Of a stretch of DNA of 64,000 nt, positions 63,478 to 64,000 are shown one piece after another. The stretch lies in NCBI GenBank assembly GCA_903851415.1, contig CAINOE010000049.1, forward strand, positions 62,001 to 126,000, in the 5' to 3' direction. Made by a program: the position numbers and the translations under genes. How positions within the stretch are numbered: position 1 is the stretch's first letter; every line of letters starts with the position of its first letter. The stretch is from an uncultured Rhodopila sp. GTDB taxonomy: Bacteria > Pseudomonadota > Alphaproteobacteria > Acetobacterales > Acetobacteraceae. Under the pieces are notes generated by a model. It had not been told where the DNA came from and did not search any database. It worked only from the letters and a program-made list of their open reading frames with translations.

Positions 63478-64000
63478 TCAGTCCGGGGTGCAAGATTGCC
63501 GGGCCAGTTCCGCCTCGCAGGCCGCCTTGCCGGCGGCGCAGCCGCCATCCAGCCACCATTGCCGCACCTGGCGAAGCAGCGCCCCGACGCGGGGGCCGGG
63601 CGCAATGCCGAGCGCGACAACGTCCCGGCCCTCCAGGGGAAACACCGGCCGCGCCATCGCCTCCAGGCGCTGGCGCAATGCGTCCGGCCCCCGGTCCAGC
63701 CGGACGCGATCAATCAGGTCCCGCTTCTCGTGGTCCGCCAGCAGGCGGCGCAGGGCCGCGTCATCGTCGTCCGGACGCGGCGAGGGCGTCGTCAGCAGCC
63801 GGACCAGGCGATCGCGATCCTCGTTCGACAGCTTCAGCCGGAGCGCCAGCGCCAGCGGATCGCCTGCCAGCATTGCCGCCAGGCGCAGCAGCGCATCGGT
63901 TGGCAGTCCGTGCAGCTTCCGGATTGCCGGCGCTTCGGGCAGGACGGCGCGCCAGACGCCGAGGCTGTCCATCAGCGCGACGGTCGCGGATGCATCCTCC
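63478..64000 (-). CDS. CCA tRNA nucleotidyltransferase, C-terminal part (cut by right edge)
   Basis: The frame is open to the window edge; 173 codons visible. Visible sequence is the C-terminal tRNA-binding region: ALMDSLGVWRAVLPEAPAIR, DALLRLAAMLAGDPLALALR, LKLSNEDRDRLVRLLTTPSP, then LGIAPGPRVGALLRQVRQWW and a Cys-containing end. The catalytic head lies beyond the edge. Matches the C-terminus of alphaproteobacterial CCA-adding or poly(A)-polymerase-like enzymes. Confidence 0.75.
   Translation of the reverse strand, partial: EDASATVALMDSLGVWRAVLPEAPAIRKLHGLPTDALLRLAAMLAGDPLALALRLKLSNEDRDRLVRLLTTPSPRPDDDDAALRRLLADHEKRDLIDRVRLDRGPDALRQRLEAMARPVFPLEGRDVVALGIAPGPRVGALLRQVRQWWLDGGCAAGKAACEAELARQSCTPD

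Overview
The window is GC-rich bacterial chromosome, most likely from an alphaproteobacterium of the Rhodospirillales/Acetobacterales type. The case rests on codon bias (G/C at nearly every third position), on the argH-lptM pair, on DUF29 and DUF1178 proteins, and on the metG-tatD-MBL operon. It mixes housekeeping genes with accessory genes, decayed genes and dispersed palindromic repeats. No rRNA, tRNA, CRISPR array or prophage was seen.

Layout. 1-8.1 kb: a GAF-PAS histidine kinase cut by the left edge, a small unknown gene, a TetR regulator divergent from a CmcJ/NvfI-like oxidoreductase, a FitAB/VapBC-type toxin-antitoxin pair lying between a scar of an antiporter gene and the intact CPA2 antiporter, and two tandem universal stress proteins. 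8.4-17.2 kb: a PPOX-class flavin/F420 protein, an SDR, a GT9 glycosyltransferase, a HlyD-FUSC efflux pair whose FUSC gene has an in-frame stop, two tandem class I aminotransferases, a NIPSNAP protein and greB. 17.2-21.5 kb: a VapB antitoxin with a wrecked vapC, then a LysR regulator divergent from cupin, zinc alcohol dehydrogenase and aldo/keto reductase genes. 21.6-27 kb: a hypothetical gene, an NTF2-like protein, the metG-tatD-MBL operon and a second aldo/keto reductase. 27.3-33.8 kb: a PEP-CTERM protein, a GT2 gene overlapping a 1162-residue three-domain glycosyltransferase, and ygfZ.

34.2-43.4 kb: a hybrid histidine kinase, a TlpA-like thioredoxin divergent from argH-lptM, a HI0933-type flavoprotein, an orphan Phd-type antitoxin, a paralogous Phd-VapC pair, and the efp-suhB-macro domain cluster. 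43.8-49.5 kb: an FMN glutamate-synthase-like protein, then molybdenum storage protein genes mosB-mosA preceded by a good ModE-like operator, then a lower-GC gene for a TIR/SLOG-like protein with a C-terminal membrane anchor, and a ferritin-like protein. 49.6-54 kb: Ppx/GppA, a GST scar, DUF29, a class III aminotransferase and an AbrB-like protein. 54.0-56.1 kb: a complete IS1634-like insertion sequence with perfect 16-bp ends. 56.2-64 kb: a very large three-PAS hybrid kinase, dctA, a DUF2501 protein, a 0.9-kb repeat and gene-remnant region, DUF1178, grxC and a CCA-adding enzyme cut by the right edge.

The strongest point of biology is the mosBA operon with its upstream ModE-like palindrome, which suggests molybdate-responsive metal storage. 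The strongest candidate for something little described is the membrane-anchored TIR-like gene at 47662-48321. The many decayed genes (antiporter scar, FUSC nonsense, vapC, GST, 62-kb fragment) and at least six copies of a palindromic repeat point to active reductive turnover between the core genes. All functions are inferred from sequence reading alone; no database search was run.
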